Below the pieces are notes generated by a model, which had not been told where the DNA came from, made no database searches, and worked only from the letters and a program-made list of their open reading frames with translations. Position numbers and translations under genes: made by a program. A stretch of 64,000 bases of DNA, from the NCBI RefSeq assembly GCF_019448255.1, contig NZ_CP080410.1:1364001-1428000 (forward strand), in the 5' to 3' direction. The stretch comes from Qipengyuania flava. Its GTDB lineage: Bacteria; Pseudomonadota; Alphaproteobacteria; Sphingomonadales; Sphingomonadaceae. Of the stretch, positions 54,892 to 64,000 are shown piece by piece. The first letter of the stretch is position 1; every line of letters begins with the position of its first letter.

Positions 54892-55865
54892 GTGATGCGC
54901 TGCCCGACGGGCTCCACGAATTCCTTGGCCAGACCGATTGGGCCGATGCGACGGTTGCCCCGCTTGAGGGGGACGCCAGCTTCCGGCGCTATTTCCGGCT
55001 GAACCTGTCGGGCGAAAGCGCGATGCTGATGCACGCCCCGCCGCCGCATGAGGACCCGAAACCCTTCCTCCACGTAGCCCACTGGCTCACCGATGTTGGC
55101 CTGCGCGCGCCGCGGATAATCGCAGAAGATGCGGAGGCCGGCTGGGTGCTGACCGAGGATTTCGGCGACGAGCGCGTGCGCGAATGGATCGATGCCCACC
55201 CGGGCGAAGAACGCGCGATCTATACCGCTGCAATCGATACTCTGGCGCAGTTGCACACGATCCCGCCAGGCCCGTTCCCGCCTTACGACATGGCGGTTTA
55301 CCTGCGCGAAGCCATGCTGCTGGTGGAATGGTACTGTCCGGCGGTGGGGCTGGACGTCGACTTAGAGGGGTATCGGCAGGCATGGGAAGCCGCTCTTGCG
55401 CCGCTCCTCGATCGGCAACAGCCCGGCGTAACGGTCCTGCGCGATTACCACGCCGAGAACATCATGCTCCCGCCCGATGGCGGGCAGGGCCTGATCGATT
55501 TCCAGGACGCGCTGGTCGGCCATCCGGCCTACGACCTGGTCAGCCTGCTGCAGGACGCCCGGCGCGATGTCTCGCCCGAGCTCGAGGCGGAGATGCTGGC
55601 GCATTACCGCGCCAAGGCTGCGCCGGGCGAGGATTTCGACGCGGACTATGCCCGGCTTGGTGCGCAGCGCAACGCGAAGATTGTTGGCATTTTCACACGG
55701 CTTGCAAAGCGAGACGGCAAGGCCCGCTACCTTGCCATGATCCCGCGCGTGTGGGACGCGATGGAGCGCGATCTGGCGCATCCGGCGCTCGGCCCGGTGG
55801 CCGACTGGTTTGCCGCCAACATCCCGCAAGAGCTGCGCGATGCATCGGGAGGGAAGATGCCATGA
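54888..55865 (+). CDS. amgK: N-acetylmuramate/N-acetylglucosamine anomeric kinase
   Basis: Phosphorylates MurNAc (and GlcNAc) at C1, the first step of the recycling route that bypasses de novo UDP-MurNAc synthesis. A 325-residue aminoglycoside-phosphotransferase-fold protein with the catalytic DYHAENIM and metal Asp in GLIDFQDALVGHPAYDL. Length and layout match AmgK. ATG overlaps the tsaE stop; the next gene is murU. The pair makes the assignment firm. Loss of this pathway is known to raise fosfomycin sensitivity in Pseudomonas. Confidence 0.92.
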   Translation: MSDALPDGLHEFLGQTDWADATVAPLEGDASFRRYFRLNLSGESAMLMHAPPPHEDPKPFLHVAHWLTDVGLRAPRIIAEDAEAGWVLTEDFGDERVREWIDAHPGEERAIYTAAIDTLAQLHTIPPGPFPPYDMAVYLREAMLLVEWYCPAVGLDVDLEGYRQAWEAALAPLLDRQQPGVTVLRDYHAENIMLPPDGGQGLIDFQDALVGHPAYDLVSLLQDARRDVSPELEAEMLAHYRAKAAPGEDFDADYARLGAQRNAKIVGIFTRLAKRDGKARYLAMIPRVWDAMERDLAHPALGPVADWFAANIPQELRDASGGKMP

Positions 55866-56584
55866 CCGGCCTCGTGTCTGACACCGCCATGCTGATGGCG
55901 GCGGGCCTCGGTAAGCGCATGCGCCCGCTTACTGCCGCGACGCCCAAGCCGCTGGTGCGCGTGGCCGGCAAGCCGCTCATCGACCGTGCGCTCGACCGGC
56001 TCGAGGAAGCGGGCGTCGGCAAGGCGGTGGTCAACGTTCATTACCTCGCCGATGCGATCGAGGCCCATATCGGCCAGCGTCCCATGCCGGCGGTGACCTT
56101 TTCCGACGAGCGCGACCTGCTGCTCGAAACGGGTGGCGGGATGGTGAAGGCCAGCGCCGACGGCCTGCTGCCCGACCCCTTCTTCGCCTGCAACGCAGAC
56201 AGCATCTGGCTTGACGGGCCGCGCAACGCCTTTGCCGATCTTTCGGCACGCTGGGATCCGGACAAGATGGACGCGCTGCTGCTCGTCGTGACGCACGCGC
56301 GCGCCTACAATTTCGACGGCACGGGCGATTTCTACATGGACGGGGCCGGGCGGCTGACCCGCAAGACGGCGGGCCGCATTGCGCCCTTCATCTACACCGG
56401 CATCCAGATCGTCTCGCACCGGCTTTTGCGCGAAGCGCCGGAGGGCAAGTTCTCCACCAATGTGCTGTGGGACCGCGCCATTGCCGAAGACCGGCTCTAC
56501 GGCCTCGCCTTTACCGGCCAGTGGTACGAAGTGGGCACGCCGGCGCATATCCGGCCGACCGAGCAGGCGCTGACGGGTGGCTGA
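55862..56584 (+). CDS. murU: N-acetylmuramate-1-phosphate uridylyltransferase
   Basis: Adds UMP to MurNAc-1-phosphate, giving UDP-MurNAc directly. A 240-residue nucleotidyltransferase with AMLMAAGLGKRMRPLTAATPKPLV (the nucleotide-binding signature), LLETGGGMVKA, and FACNADSIW (Asp ligand). Length matches MurU. ATG overlaps the amgK stop; stop overlaps the addB GTG, so murU is the bridge between peptidoglycan recycling and DNA repair genes. Confidence 0.92.
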   Translation: MTGLVSDTAMLMAAGLGKRMRPLTAATPKPLVRVAGKPLIDRALDRLEEAGVGKAVVNVHYLADAIEAHIGQRPMPAVTFSDERDLLLETGGGMVKASADGLLPDPFFACNADSIWLDGPRNAFADLSARWDPDKMDALLLVVTHARAYNFDGTGDFYMDGAGRLTRKTAGRIAPFIYTGIQIVSHRLLREAPEGKFSTNVLWDRAIAEDRLYGLAFTGQWYEVGTPAHIRPTEQALTGG

Positions 56585-59500
56585 CAGGCCCGCGCCGAAC
56601 ATCTATTCCATCGCCGCGCACCGCGGGTTTGCCGATGCGCTCGTGGCCGGATTGGTCCCGCGGTACTCACAGGACGAGTTCGGCCTTGCCAAGCTAACCC
56701 TGCTGGTGCCGAGCAGCCGCGCGCGGCGGACTTTATCCGAAGCCTTCATCCGTCACGCGGGCGAGCAGGGAAGCGCAGGCCTCCTCATGCCGCGCATGGC
56801 GGTGATCGGCGACCTCGATCTCGACGAAACGCTTGGCCCGCTGCTCGATCCGCTGGGTGCGGCCGATACTCCGCCCGCGATCGATCCCCAGCGCCGCCTG
56901 TTCGAACTCGCCGCTCTGCTGAGTGAGGTCATGGGCGAACGCGCACCGAGCGGGGCGACCCTGCTGCGCCTTGCGCGCGAGGCGGGGGCTACCATGGACC
57001 GGCTGCTGGTGGAGGGCGTCGATCCGGGCGACCTGCTGGATGATAGCGTGACCGGCATTTATCCCGACCTTTCTGCGCATTGGCAGAACAGCCTGCGCGA
57101 TTTCAGCGCCGTGCAGATCCTGTGGAAGCAGAAGCTGGAAAAGGAAGGCCTGCTGGACGCTGCTGCCCGCCGCAACCGGCTTTTCGAATGGGCCGCGCGC
57201 CGCTGGAAGGAAGCGCCGCCGGAAACACCGATAGTCGCCGCCGGCGTCACCAGCGCAGCGCCATCGCTTGCAAAACTGCTCCGCGTGATTGCCGATTTGA
57301 AAGATGGCGCGGTGATCCTGCCCGACTTCGACCTCACCATGGCGGACGACGTTTGGGACGAGCTTGGCCGCGCAGGCGCTGCGCCGCAGCCGGGCGATAC
57401 GCCCTTCGCCCGCGAGGATGCGGTGACCCATCCGCAATACCATCTCAAGCTGCTGCTCAACCGAATGAGCGTCGCGCGTGCCGAAGTGCAACCCTGGCAC
57501 CGCAAGGGCATGGCCGCGGCCCCGCCGGTTCGCAGCCATGCGATCTCGTCGCTGTTCCTGCCGCCCGAAGCGAGCAAGCGCTGGGTCGACCTTCCGGCCG
57601 AAAAGCGGCGCATGGCGGGCGTTCGCATCATGACCAGCGCCAACCCGGAAGAGGAAGCGCAGGCCATCGCGCTGCTGGTGCGCGAGTCGCTGGAAGAGCC
57701 GGAGAAGCGCGTTGCCGTGGTCACGCCCGACCGCGCGCTTGCCCGGCGGGTGGTGCACCACCTCGATCGCTGGAACATCATGGCCGACGATTCCGCGGGC
57801 CGCCCCCTCTCGCAGACACCAGCAGGCCGCCTGTTCCTGCTGCTGGCGGAGGTCATGGCGGAGAAGGCCGCGCCGGTGCCGCTGATGGGCCTGCTCGCCC
57901 ATCCGCTGGTCGATGGCGGCATGGAGCGCGGGGTCTGGCTGCGGCAGCTGCGGCGCGTTGAGCGCGCACTGCGCGGGCCGCGCAAGGCCGGCGGGCTCAC
58001 TCCGCTGGCCGGGATCGTGGGCGTGCTGGCTGAGCAGCACCCGCAAGTTCCCGAATGGTTTGAAAGTGTCGAGATGGCGCTCCGTCCGCTTGTCACGCTG
58101 GGCGAGGGCGAGCGGGTGGAGCTTGCGCAGGTGTTCGACACGCTCGCCGATGCGGGCGAGTCGCTGTGCGGCGAAAAGCTCTGGGCCAAGGAGGATGGCC
58201 GCGCGTTGGCGGCGTTCGTCGAGGACATGCGCCTCCACGCGCGTGAGGCGGGCTTTGCGCTCGCGCCGCACGAGGCTGCGCTTGCACTGCGCGACGCGAT
58301 GGAGCCGATCGCCGTGCGTCCACCCTATGGCGGACACGCCCGGGTGCAGGTCCTCGGCCTTCTCGAAAGCCGCATGAACCGGGCGCAACTGGTGATCTGC
58401 GCCGGGCTGACCGAAGGGGTGTGGCCGGCACGCGGTGGGGTCGACGCGCTGCTAGCGCCGCCCGTCCTCCGCGCGCTGGGCGTTCCGGGCGCGGATTTCC
58501 GCATCGGCCTGTCCGCGCACGACCTTGCCGGAGCGATGGGCGCGCCGGAAGTGGTGCTGTCGCATGCCGAACGGGACGAGGGCGGCCCAGCCATCCCATC
58601 GCGCTTCCTGCTGCGGGTACAGGCGCTGCTGGGCGATACGCTCGACACCTACAAGGATACGCAGACAGTCGAGCTGGCGCGCGCGATGACACGCGCTCCG
58701 GCGGCCGACCGCTATCCGCGGCCAGCTCCCGACCCGACGCCGCAGCAGCGCGATGTCGAGATTTCCGCAACCGCGCTCGACCGGCTGCTGGGCGATCCTT
58801 ACCAGTTCTACGCCGGCAAGATCATGGGGCTGGGCGACCTTGAGCCGCTCGACGCCGAGCCATCGCCCCTGTGGCAGGGCAATGTCGCGCACACGATCCT
58901 TGAGCGCTGGCATATTGCTCGCAAGACCGATCCCAAGGCACCGCTCGCGCCGATCATGGAGCAGGTGCTCGATGAAGAGAACGCCGACCCGCTGATGCGC
59001 GGCCTGTGGCAGCCCCGGCTCGAGGCGGCGCTACGCTGGATCCAGAGCGAGGTCGAAAGCTACGAGGACCGCGCGGTCCTGGCCGTTGAGAAGAAGGGCA
59101 GCATGACCTTCGATGGCGTGAAGGTCCACGGCCGCGCCGACCGGATCGACCGGATGGAGGACGGACGCCTCGCGATCATCGACTACAAGACTGGCAAGCC
59201 GCCCAGCGCCGCCATGGTCGAACAGGGTTTCGCGCTCCAGCTCGGCATCCTCGGACTGATTGCGCAGGACAACGGGTTCGAGGGTCTTTCAGGCGACCCC
59301 GGGGGCTACGAATACTGGTCTCTAGGCAAGGCGAAGGACGAAAATCCGTTCGGCTTCGGTTACACCGAGGTCCCCTTGAAGGTGGGACGCAAGACCTCCG
59401 GCGTGCTGCCGGAGGATTTCCTGCCGCACACCGCCGACAAGCTGGCGCTGACCATTTCCCGCTTCATCAAGGGGCGCGACCCGTTCCTGGCGCGCGAGAA

Positions 59501-59585
59501 CCCCGATTACCCGGCCTACGACACCTTCGACCAGCTCATGCGCCTCGACGAATGGATCGCGCATCAGGACGGGGACGGGTCATGA
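56577..59585 (+). CDS. addB: Double-strand-break repair protein AddB
   Basis: Second subunit of the AddAB helicase-nuclease that processes DNA ends for RecA. A 1002-residue protein with an inactivated SF1-like helicase N-half and a RecB-type nuclease near the C-terminus (GRADRIDRMEDGRLAIIDYKTGKPP). The usual N-terminal Walker A is degenerate here (LTLLVPSSRARRTLSEAF), and I see no Cys cluster of the kind that binds a 4Fe-4S in Bacillus AddB. GTG overlaps the murU stop. addA follows directly. Confidence 0.93.
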   Translation: MADRPAPNIYSIAAHRGFADALVAGLVPRYSQDEFGLAKLTLLVPSSRARRTLSEAFIRHAGEQGSAGLLMPRMAVIGDLDLDETLGPLLDPLGAADTPPAIDPQRRLFELAALLSEVMGERAPSGATLLRLAREAGATMDRLLVEGVDPGDLLDDSVTGIYPDLSAHWQNSLRDFSAVQILWKQKLEKEGLLDAAARRNRLFEWAARRWKEAPPETPIVAAGVTSAAPSLAKLLRVIADLKDGAVILPDFDLTMADDVWDELGRAGAAPQPGDTPFAREDAVTHPQYHLKLLLNRMSVARAEVQPWHRKGMAAAPPVRSHAISSLFLPPEASKRWVDLPAEKRRMAGVRIMTSANPEEEAQAIALLVRESLEEPEKRVAVVTPDRALARRVVHHLDRWNIMADDSAGRPLSQTPAGRLFLLLAEVMAEKAAPVPLMGLLAHPLVDGGMERGVWLRQLRRVERALRGPRKAGGLTPLAGIVGVLAEQHPQVPEWFESVEMALRPLVTLGEGERVELAQVFDTLADAGESLCGEKLWAKEDGRALAAFVEDMRLHAREAGFALAPHEAALALRDAMEPIAVRPPYGGHARVQVLGLLESRMNRAQLVICAGLTEGVWPARGGVDALLAPPVLRALGVPGADFRIGLSAHDLAGAMGAPEVVLSHAERDEGGPAIPSRFLLRVQALLGDTLDTYKDTQTVELARAMTRAPAADRYPRPAPDPTPQQRDVEISATALDRLLGDPYQFYAGKIMGLGDLEPLDAEPSPLWQGNVAHTILERWHIARKTDPKAPLAPIMEQVLDEENADPLMRGLWQPRLEAALRWIQSEVESYEDRAVLAVEKKGSMTFDGVKVHGRADRIDRMEDGRLAIIDYKTGKPPSAAMVEQGFALQLGILGLIAQDNGFEGLSGDPGGYEYWSLGKAKDENPFGFGYTEVPLKVGRKTSGVLPEDFLPHTADKLALTISRFIKGRDPFLARENPDYPAYDTFDQLMRLDEWIAHQDGDGS

Positions 59586-62500
59586 GCGGCGCGGTTTACG
59601 AGCTGCAGGACAAGCAGCGCCTCGCGGTCGATCCGCTGGGCAGCGTCTGGCTTTCGGCGAGCGCGGGGACCGGCAAGACGCAGGTGCTCTCCGCCCGCGT
59701 GCTGCGCCTCCTGCTCGAACCCGGGGCCGACCCGGCGCAGGTCCTGTGCCTCACCTTCACCAAGGCCGGCGCGGCGGAAATGGCGGTGCGGGTCAACGCC
59801 GTGCTCGCCCGCTGGGTGCGCATGGCGAATGAGCAGCTGGGTATCGAACTCGGCTATCTCGGCGCGCCGGCGGACCCGGAAACACGCGCGCGGGCCCGCT
59901 CGCTCTTCGCGCGGGTGCTCGACTGCCCGGGAGGCGGGCTGCGGATCGATACGATCCACGCGTTTGCGCAATACCTGCTGGCGGCCTTTCCGGGAGAGGC
60001 GGGCATCCTGCCCGGTTCGCGCCCGATGGAAGACCGCGAGCGAGACCTCCTCAGCCGCGATGTGCTGGCCGATTTGCTTGGCGAGGGCGATCCGCGGGTC
60101 ACCGGCGCGATTGCGGAGATGAGCAAGCGCAAGGGGCCAGACGCGGTGCGCGGCTGGCTGATGCGCTGCGCCCGCCACGCCGATATGTGGGAAGGGCCGG
60201 GAAGCTGGCAGCCCCCGATGCAGCCGCGCGTGCACCGCCTGCTCGGCATCCCTGCGGACGCGGATGCAGCCTGGGTTGCCGAGGCCTGCTCCGACGATGC
60301 TTTTCGGGTCTCCACCTTGCGTGCTTGCCAGGCGGCGACACGCGATTGGAAGGCTGCGACAGGGCAGAAGACTGCGGACTTCATCCAAGGCTGGCTGGCG
60401 GCAGACCCTGCGGCGCGTCTTGAGACACTCGACGGGTTCTTCGACACACTGCTCAAGAAAGACGGCACGCCGCGCAAGATGGGCGGCGCCGAAAAGGTCG
60501 ACCCGGCATTCCCGGATAACCAGGATCGTATCGCCGAGGCGGTGGCTGTGGTCGCCGAACGCAAGGCCTTGCTTGGCCTTGCAGCCTTCCTCGCCCCGCA
60601 GCTCGAAGCGGGGAGGGCCTTTGCGCTTGCCTGGCAGAAGGCCAAGGAGCGCGAGGGGCTGGTCGATTTCGACGACCTCATTGCCCGCGCGGCCACGCTG
60701 CTGGCCAACAGCGAGATGGCGGACTGGATTCGCTACAAGCTCGACCGCAGTTTCGATCACATCCTCGTCGACGAGGCGCAGGATACGAACGAGGACCAGT
60801 GGGCTATCGTCAAGGCGCTTGCGGACGACTTCTTCGACGGCGAAAGCGCGCGCGGCGATACCGTTCGCACGATCTTTGCGGTGGGCGATTACAAGCAGGC
60901 GATTTTCGGGTTTCAGGGCACCAGCCCGGAAAACTTCCGCCTTGCTCGCGACCATTTCGACGACAAGATCTCCCGCGCGGCCGAAGCGGCGCGCGGCCTG
61001 CGCGATGGGCCCGATATCCGCAAGCTGGAAACCTACGGCCTCGGCCGCAGCTATCGCACCAACCAGGAAGTGCTGGGCTTTGTCGATCGCGCCATCAACG
61101 CGATTGGCTACGAAGGTTTCGGGCTCGACACCCCGGCCGATCCGCACAGCGGCAGCGGGGAGCCGGGGCTGGTGGGCCTGTGGAACGTGGTGCGGGTCTC
61201 CGAGGAGGAGGACGAGGACGGCGAACGCGAGGGCTGGCTCGCCCGGCACGACCGCCTGCTGGCCGACCGTATCGCGCAGCAGGTCGCCCGGTGGCTCGAT
61301 CCCAACGGCGATGGCTTCACCCTGTCCAAGGGCGAGAAGCGGCGCGCCGGGGCGGGCGACATCATGGTGCTCGTCCAGAAGCGCCGCGAGCTGGCGTCGC
61401 TGATTGTCGCGCGCCTCTACCGCCACGGTGTGCCCGTGGCCGGAGTCGACCGGTTGCGGCTGGGCAATCCGCTGGCGGTGAAGGACCTGATGGCGGCGCT
61501 GCGCTTTGCCGCGCAGCCGCTCGATGACCTGACGCTTGCCAGCCTGCTCGTTTCGCCCCTGGTGGGCTGGAGCCAGCAAGAGCTTCTCGAACATGGCCAC
61601 AGACCCGCGCGAACCCGCCTCTGGGAGCATCTGCGCGCAAGCGAGGATGGCTTTGTCACAGCGACGGTCGATCGGCTGCGCGAAATCCTGCGGCGGGCGG
61701 ATTACGACAGCCCACAGCAATTGCTGCACTGGATACTGCTCGGCCCGATGGATGGTCGCCGTGCGCTGGTCGCGCGGCTGGGACGCGAGGCGAACGATCC
61801 GATCGACGAACTGCTCAACGCCGCCAACGCCTTCGCCAGCGCGCATACTGCCAGCCTGCAGGGTTTCATCCGCTGGTTCGACGCCGGCGATGGGGAGCTG
61901 AAGCGCGAAGCGGGCGAGGGGAACGAGCAGGTGCGCGTGATGACGGTTCACGGGTCGAAGGGGCTCGAAGCGCCGATCGTCATCCTTGCCGATGCGGCGA
62001 TCCGCCCCGATGGCGCGGGCGATCTGGTTCTGGCCGAGGCGCTGCCGGGCGAGGTCTCGCCGCGCAAGATTCCGCTGCCTTCGCTCGGGAAAGACGAGAA
62101 GGTCGGGCCGGTTGCCGAGGCCGACGAAGCAGAAGTTGCCAAGGCGCTGCAGGAACACTGGCGCCTGCTCTACGTCGCGCTCACGCGTGCGCAGGAAGCG
62201 CTGTTTATCACCGGCTCGCTGGGGCCGCGTGATGCGAAGAACGGGCCGCATGACGACAGTTGGTACGCGCGGCTCAAACCCCTGTTCGGGGAAGACGAGG
62301 GGCTCGAGGACGCGATCTGGGGAGCGCGCTGGGAGATTGGCGAGCGCGCCGCGCCGGTTCCTGCCCACGAAGAGGTGGCAGGACCCGATGCGCAGCCTGA
62401 CCTGCCGCAATGGGCGGTGCGTCCCGTGGGCCCCGAACCGCGCCCGCCGCGTCCGCTGGCCCCTTCCGGGCTTGGCGAGGTCGAGGGGAGCGATCCGCCG

Positions 62501-63061
62501 CTGCCGCCGGCCCATGCTGCCGAAGCGGCGCGGCGCGGAACGTTGATCCACGCGCTTCTCGAACGGCTCCCGCAGGTTGCGCTGGAGGAACGCGCTGAGA
62601 AGGCTCGCGCGTGGCTGTCCCGGCAGGCGCCAGACCTTGCCGAGGCGGATCGTGCCGAAATGCTGGACCGCGCGATGGAGGTGCTCGCCGACCCGCGCTT
62701 CGCGCCGGTTTTCGGGCCCGATGCGCTGGCTGAAGTCCCGCTGGCCGCCACGGTCGAAGGACAGGTGGTGATGGGCACGGCCGACCGGCTGCTGATCACA
62801 TCTGAGGCGGTCACCGTGGTCGATTTCAAGACCGCGCGCCGCCCGCCAGACCGGCTCGAGGCCATTCCCGACAGCACGATGAAGCAGATGGCCGCCTATG
62901 TCGCGGCGCTCGAAACCATCTACCCCGGCAGGCGGGTGGAGGCGGCGGTGCTCTATACCCAGACCCCGCAGCTCTTCGCCTTGCCGAGCGAGAAACTGGC
63001 GGCTTACAAGAGCGCGTTTGCAGCCGCGCAGGAAAGTTTTGCCCTCCCGCCGGTTGAGTAA
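59582..63061 (+). CDS. addA: Helicase-nuclease AddA
   Basis: Motor and nuclease subunit of AddAB. A 1159-residue UvrD/RecB-type protein: Walker A SASAGTGKTQVLSARVL, DEAQDTNEDQW (Walker B), GLGRSYRTNQEVL, MTVHGSKGLEAPIVIL (motif V), LLYVALTRAQEALFI (motif VI), and the C-terminal nuclease VVDFKTARRPP. ATG at 59582 overlaps the addB stop; conserved sequence (YELQDKQRLAVDP) starts shortly after. An ATG ten codons earlier is also in frame. Confidence 0.95.
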   Translation: MSGAVYELQDKQRLAVDPLGSVWLSASAGTGKTQVLSARVLRLLLEPGADPAQVLCLTFTKAGAAEMAVRVNAVLARWVRMANEQLGIELGYLGAPADPETRARARSLFARVLDCPGGGLRIDTIHAFAQYLLAAFPGEAGILPGSRPMEDRERDLLSRDVLADLLGEGDPRVTGAIAEMSKRKGPDAVRGWLMRCARHADMWEGPGSWQPPMQPRVHRLLGIPADADAAWVAEACSDDAFRVSTLRACQAATRDWKAATGQKTADFIQGWLAADPAARLETLDGFFDTLLKKDGTPRKMGGAEKVDPAFPDNQDRIAEAVAVVAERKALLGLAAFLAPQLEAGRAFALAWQKAKEREGLVDFDDLIARAATLLANSEMADWIRYKLDRSFDHILVDEAQDTNEDQWAIVKALADDFFDGESARGDTVRTIFAVGDYKQAIFGFQGTSPENFRLARDHFDDKISRAAEAARGLRDGPDIRKLETYGLGRSYRTNQEVLGFVDRAINAIGYEGFGLDTPADPHSGSGEPGLVGLWNVVRVSEEEDEDGEREGWLARHDRLLADRIAQQVARWLDPNGDGFTLSKGEKRRAGAGDIMVLVQKRRELASLIVARLYRHGVPVAGVDRLRLGNPLAVKDLMAALRFAAQPLDDLTLASLLVSPLVGWSQQELLEHGHRPARTRLWEHLRASEDGFVTATVDRLREILRRADYDSPQQLLHWILLGPMDGRRALVARLGREANDPIDELLNAANAFASAHTASLQGFIRWFDAGDGELKREAGEGNEQVRVMTVHGSKGLEAPIVILADAAIRPDGAGDLVLAEALPGEVSPRKIPLPSLGKDEKVGPVAEADEAEVAKALQEHWRLLYVALTRAQEALFITGSLGPRDAKNGPHDDSWYARLKPLFGEDEGLEDAIWGARWEIGERAAPVPAHEEVAGPDAQPDLPQWAVRPVGPEPRPPRPLAPSGLGEVEGSDPPLPPAHAAEAARRGTLIHALLERLPQVALEERAEKARAWLSRQAPDLAEADRAEMLDRAMEVLADPRFAPVFGPDALAEVPLAATVEGQVVMGTADRLLITSEAVTVVDFKTARRPPDRLEAIPDSTMKQMAAYVAALETIYPGRRVEAAVLYTQTPQLFALPSEKLAAYKSAFAAAQESFALPPVE

Positions 63062-63112
63062 TTGCATGATGTGCCCACATCGATGGCCACACGACGTTCC
63101 AGGAGAATACCC

Positions 63113-63433
63113 ATGGCTACCACTGCCGTAACCGACGCCAGCTTCAAGTCCGATGTCCTCGAAAGCGACAAGCCCGTGCTGGTCGACTTCTGGGCCGACT
63201 GGTGCGGCCCGTGCAAGATGATAGCACCGGCCCTCGAAGAGCTGAGCGAGGAACTGGGCGACAAGGTCACCATCGCCAAGATGGACATCATGGAAAACCC
63301 CGATATCCCGGGCTCGATGGGCGTCCAGTCGATCCCCTACCTCGTGCTGTTCAAGAACGGCGAACCGGCAGCGCAGATGCGCGGCGCGGCCCCGAAAGGC
63401 CAGCTCAAGCAGTGGCTCGAGGGGGCTCTTTAA
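63113..63433 (+). CDS. trxA: Thioredoxin
   Basis: Cytoplasmic disulfide reductant; 106 residues with the active site WADWCGPCKMIAP (Cys31 and Cys34) and the cis-Pro region QSIPYLVLFKNGE. Length and motifs are those of TrxA. SD AGGAGAATACCC precedes the ATG; a frame of 17 codons upstream is not coding-like. Stop overlaps the stop of the convergent phosphatase gene by a few bases. Confidence 0.97.
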   Translation: MATTAVTDASFKSDVLESDKPVLVDFWADWCGPCKMIAPALEELSEELGDKVTIAKMDIMENPDIPGSMGVQSIPYLVLFKNGEPAAQMRGAAPKGQLKQWLEGAL

Positions 63434-64000
63434 TCCAATTTCGCATAGCGATCGGCGAGCTCGTCCCACAGGGCAGGGCTCGCCGCACCCAGCAGGCCCG
63501 TTCGGCCCACCTCGTCCACGCGATAGGGTGAGCCGTCGGGCCTTGCTGCTTTTCCGCCCGCTTCGTTGAGCCACAGTATGCCAGCCGCATGGTCCCAGGC
63601 GAGCGTGCGTTCGAAAATCGATACATCGTTCGTCCCAAGCGCAAGGCGCGGGTACTGCTCGGCGGCGCAGTAGGGAATGTCCACCAGCTCGTACGAGGGC
63701 GCGATATGACGCTTGGTCGCCTCGCGCCGCGCCTCGTCCATGAAGATCAGCGAAATCGCCGCGACGGGCGTTTGCCTGCCAGTGGCGCGCGCTTCCACGC
63801 GCTCGCCATCGACAAAGGCACCGAGGCCCTTGTGCGCCACGCAAAACCGGCCGGTGAGGCAATCGTAGATCCAGCCCGACTGCGTTTCCCCGCCATCGGC
63901 GCGCGCGATGATGATCCCGAAGGGCGGCTGCCCGGCGGCGAAATTGCGCGTCCCATCGATGGGGTCGACGATCCAGCAGGGCTGGTCGAGCCGGTCGAGC
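63430..64000 (-). CDS. Inositol-monophosphatase-family phosphatase (5' end outside window)
   Basis: Fragment of at least 189 residues, cut by the window edge on its N-terminal side. Metal and substrate motifs: WIVDPIDGTRNF (the IMPase DPxDGTxNF signature, with the first metal aspartates) and TLAWDHAAGILWLNEAGG (second aspartate). Substrate could be myo-inositol phosphate or, as in some members, histidinol phosphate or fructose bisphosphate. Convergent with trxA. Confidence 0.88.
   Translation of the reverse strand, partial: LDRLDQPCWIVDPIDGTRNFAAGQPPFGIIIARADGGETQSGWIYDCLTGRFCVAHKGLGAFVDGERVEARATGRQTPVAAISLIFMDEARREATKRHIAPSYELVDIPYCAAEQYPRLALGTNDVSIFERTLAWDHAAGILWLNEAGGKAARPDGSPYRVDEVGRTGLLGAASPALWDELADRYAKLD

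Noticed and set aside
59564..63862. Very long minus-strand ORF of 1432 codons opposite addA and trxA
   Set aside because: It has no recognisable domain and lies against addA and trxA, whose motifs are complete. High-GC codon use makes long antisense frames common.

Overview
The window is a continuous, gene-dense stretch of a GC-rich alphaproteobacterial chromosome. It most likely comes from the Sphingomonadales, family Erythrobacteraceae or a close relative; this is my inference from gene content and not from any search. The clues are a DivL-type kinase with tyrosine at the phosphoacceptor site, AddAB instead of RecBCD, the AmgK/MurU peptidoglycan-recycling pair, a poxvirus-like topoisomerase IB, a TonB-dependent receptor, a complete propionyl-CoA to succinyl-CoA locus, and many ATGA or GTGA start/stop overlaps. 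I see no insertion sequence, prophage, CRISPR array or rRNA operon. About 66 coding regions, three tRNAs, and several hairpin terminators are supported. Both ends cut a gene: aspS on the left and an inositol-monophosphatase-family gene on the right.

Layout. 1-5.2 kb holds aspS (3' part), acpP-fabF-mltG, a 2H phosphoesterase and a membrane-anchored cyclic-nucleotide-binding protein, followed by tRNA-Met(CAT). 5.3-12.7 kb holds a small membrane protein, a sugar dehydrogenase lipoprotein, an amino-acid permease, a TonB receptor and moaC-moeA. 12.7-22.2 kb holds a thiolase-like protein without the usual nucleophilic cysteine, tRNA-Gln, a GPH symporter, a YghU-like GST, topoisomerase IB, glutamine-dependent NAD synthase whose frame carries an N-terminal HTH-like domain, a DMT transporter and ilvE. 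Upstream of ilvE is a gene-free 0.5 kb with a very unusual small-ORF/leader element. 23-34 kb is the propionate locus: pccB, a small low-GC ORF, mce, GST, enoyl-CoA hydratase, methylmalonyl-CoA mutase, a YdcZ-type membrane protein, bioB, a small exported protein and pccA. PccA/PccB need biotin and BioB makes it; the epimerase and mutase then finish the conversion to succinyl-CoA.

34-46 kb holds small hypothetical genes, a cyclase-POT transporter pair, aroK-aroB, a divergent run of a 44-residue membrane protein, a large exported protein and xerD, then accA, an M48/LysM lipoprotein, two Flp pilins and a MutT-like Nudix gene, ending at tRNA-Arg(ACG). 46-52 kb holds a zincin, a hemerythrin, a phospholipase-D-like protein, folE, a peroxiredoxin, an exported hypothetical protein and ahcY. 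52-63 kb is a tight run, divL-tsaE-amgK-murU-addB-addA, in which each start overlaps the preceding stop or lies within the end of the preceding gene. trxA and the truncated phosphatase converge at the right edge.

The most interesting signal is on the minus strand at about 22.23-22.39 kb: a 15-base exact complement of the typical alphaproteobacterial 16S rRNA 3' tail placed directly before a tiny ORF, followed by two hairpins and then ilvE. Second is the in-frame HTH-like extension of NAD synthase with an imperfect palindrome just before its likely start.
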